Both the position numbers and the translations under genes were made by a program. Shown one piece after another: positions 6,148 to 6,390 of a stretch of 6,390 nucleotides of DNA. Origin of the DNA: JADJLQ01 sp034439915 (GTDB taxonomy: Bacteria > Bacteroidota > Bacteroidia > Chitinophagales > Saprospiraceae); assembly GCA_034439915.1 (NCBI GenBank), contig JAWXBI010000203.1:1-6390 (forward strand). Reading direction: 5' to 3'. The first letter of the stretch is position 1. Each line of letters starts with the position of its first letter. The notes under the pieces were generated by a model. That model saw only the letters and a list, made by a program, of their open reading frames with translations. It did not search any database and was not told the DNA's origin.

Positions 6148-6390
6148 TCTGTGCCATTTTGTGTTTCCGTGGCATCAATAAACATTTTTTGCGGTAGGAA
6201 ACTCGTTGTCTTTTGTGCCCTCCGCTTCACTGCTTTGCAGTTTACTGTGGCATCAATAAACCTCAGCGCCCTCCCCAAAACAAAAAAGCCTCTCAGCATC
6301 TACATATCCATTCACTGAAAGGCAACTAAACAAACCCACCTGGGTATTATATAAATATTCTTCTTTTATAAAAACACAGAAGGGCACATA
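6148..6390. repeat. Imperfect inverted repeat reaching the window end
   Basis: The reverse complement of 6148-6166 (aaacacaaaatggcacaga) matches 6372-6390 (aaacacagaagggcacata) at 16 of 19 positions. The two arms enclose about 205 bp. They could be ends of a small non-autonomous element, or two copies of a common short genomic repeat in opposite orientation. The right arm touches the window edge, so its true extent is unknown. Confidence 0.35.
6169..6261. repeat. 15-bp direct repeat pair (gtggcatcaataaac)
   Basis: An identical 15-mer occurs at 6169-6183 and 6247-6261, 78 bp apart. Both copies follow a tttccgtgg- or tttactgtgg-like context, so they seem to be two degenerate units of one short repeat. 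A 5-bp hairpin (actgc ttt gcagt, 6229-6241) lies between them. Confidence 0.6.

Larger units (their letters stand above)
6143..6390. other. Repeat-like non-coding segment at the window edge
   Basis: This stretch replaces the expected N-terminal half of the amidohydrolase gene. It begins with ctctgtgcc...tttccgtggc motifs similar in style to the 5211-5533 repeat. It also has a 15-bp direct repeat (6169-6183, 6247-6261), a small hairpin (6229-6241) and an imperfect inverted repeat (6148-6166 with 6372-6390). Short frames on both strands lack recognisable domains. It may be an inserted or rearranged element, and it continues to the window end. Confidence 0.45.

Noticed and set aside
6033..6299. 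88-aa minus-strand ORF spanning the amidohydrolase 5' border
   Set aside because: It reads the amidohydrolase region in another frame and the repeat-like DNA upstream, with no domain. It is better explained as chance across a junction.

Overview
The window looks like a chromosomal stretch from a Bacteroidota (Bacteroidetes) bacterium of moderate, slightly AT-rich composition. The evidence is the protein families (an Omp28-related lipoprotein, a DUF6029-type barrel, a TlpA-like thioredoxin), signal peptides ending in FAQ, FSQ or QAQ, the lack of strong Shine-Dalgarno sequences, and promoter -7 elements of the TAnnTTTG type. I cannot name the species.

Layout: (1) 1-88 holds a short REP-like hairpin and a 12-nt direct repeat just beyond the 3' end of an intact IS200/IS605-type Y1 (HUH) transposase gene (89-550, minus); another hairpin (571-600) lies upstream of its start. 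(2) 769-3234, minus, is a two-gene operon: a 548-aa outer-membrane barrel of DUF6029 type, then an Omp28-related lipoprotein with a CxxC thioredoxin-like motif. The two genes abut as TAAATG. (3) A divergent promoter region (3235-3295) separates this operon from tlpA (3296-3802, plus), a secreted thioredoxin-like protein with WCGPC. The three genes look like one envelope thiol/disulfide module: a periplasmic TlpA, an outer-membrane CxxC lipoprotein, and a barrel whose only two mature cysteines sit close together near its C-terminus. (4) 3820-4860, minus, is one continuous 347-codon frame for a secreted protein of unknown family, interrupted by exactly two in-frame stops (TAA at 4492-4494, TAG at 4222-4224) with no frameshift; it is best read as a recent pseudogene. 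(5) 4861-5210 is AT-rich with no convincing gene. (6) 5211-5533 is a 172-bp tandem repeat (about 1.9 copies) built from shorter ctccgtgc/gtgcgaaac modules. (7) 5528-6142, minus, is the C-terminal part of an amidohydrolase without its N-terminal metal-binding half. (8) 6143-6390 is another repeat-like stretch related in style to region 6, with a 15-bp direct repeat and an imperfect inverted repeat reaching the window edge.

The left half is a functional envelope redox cluster next to a small transposon. The right half is decaying: a gene with two stops, then a gene remnant sandwiched between repeats. I found no CRISPR array, tRNA, rRNA, or defence or toxin system. The observations most worth a second look are the redox module with its symmetrical divergent promoter, the two-stop reading frame, and the repeat-bounded amidohydrolase remnant.
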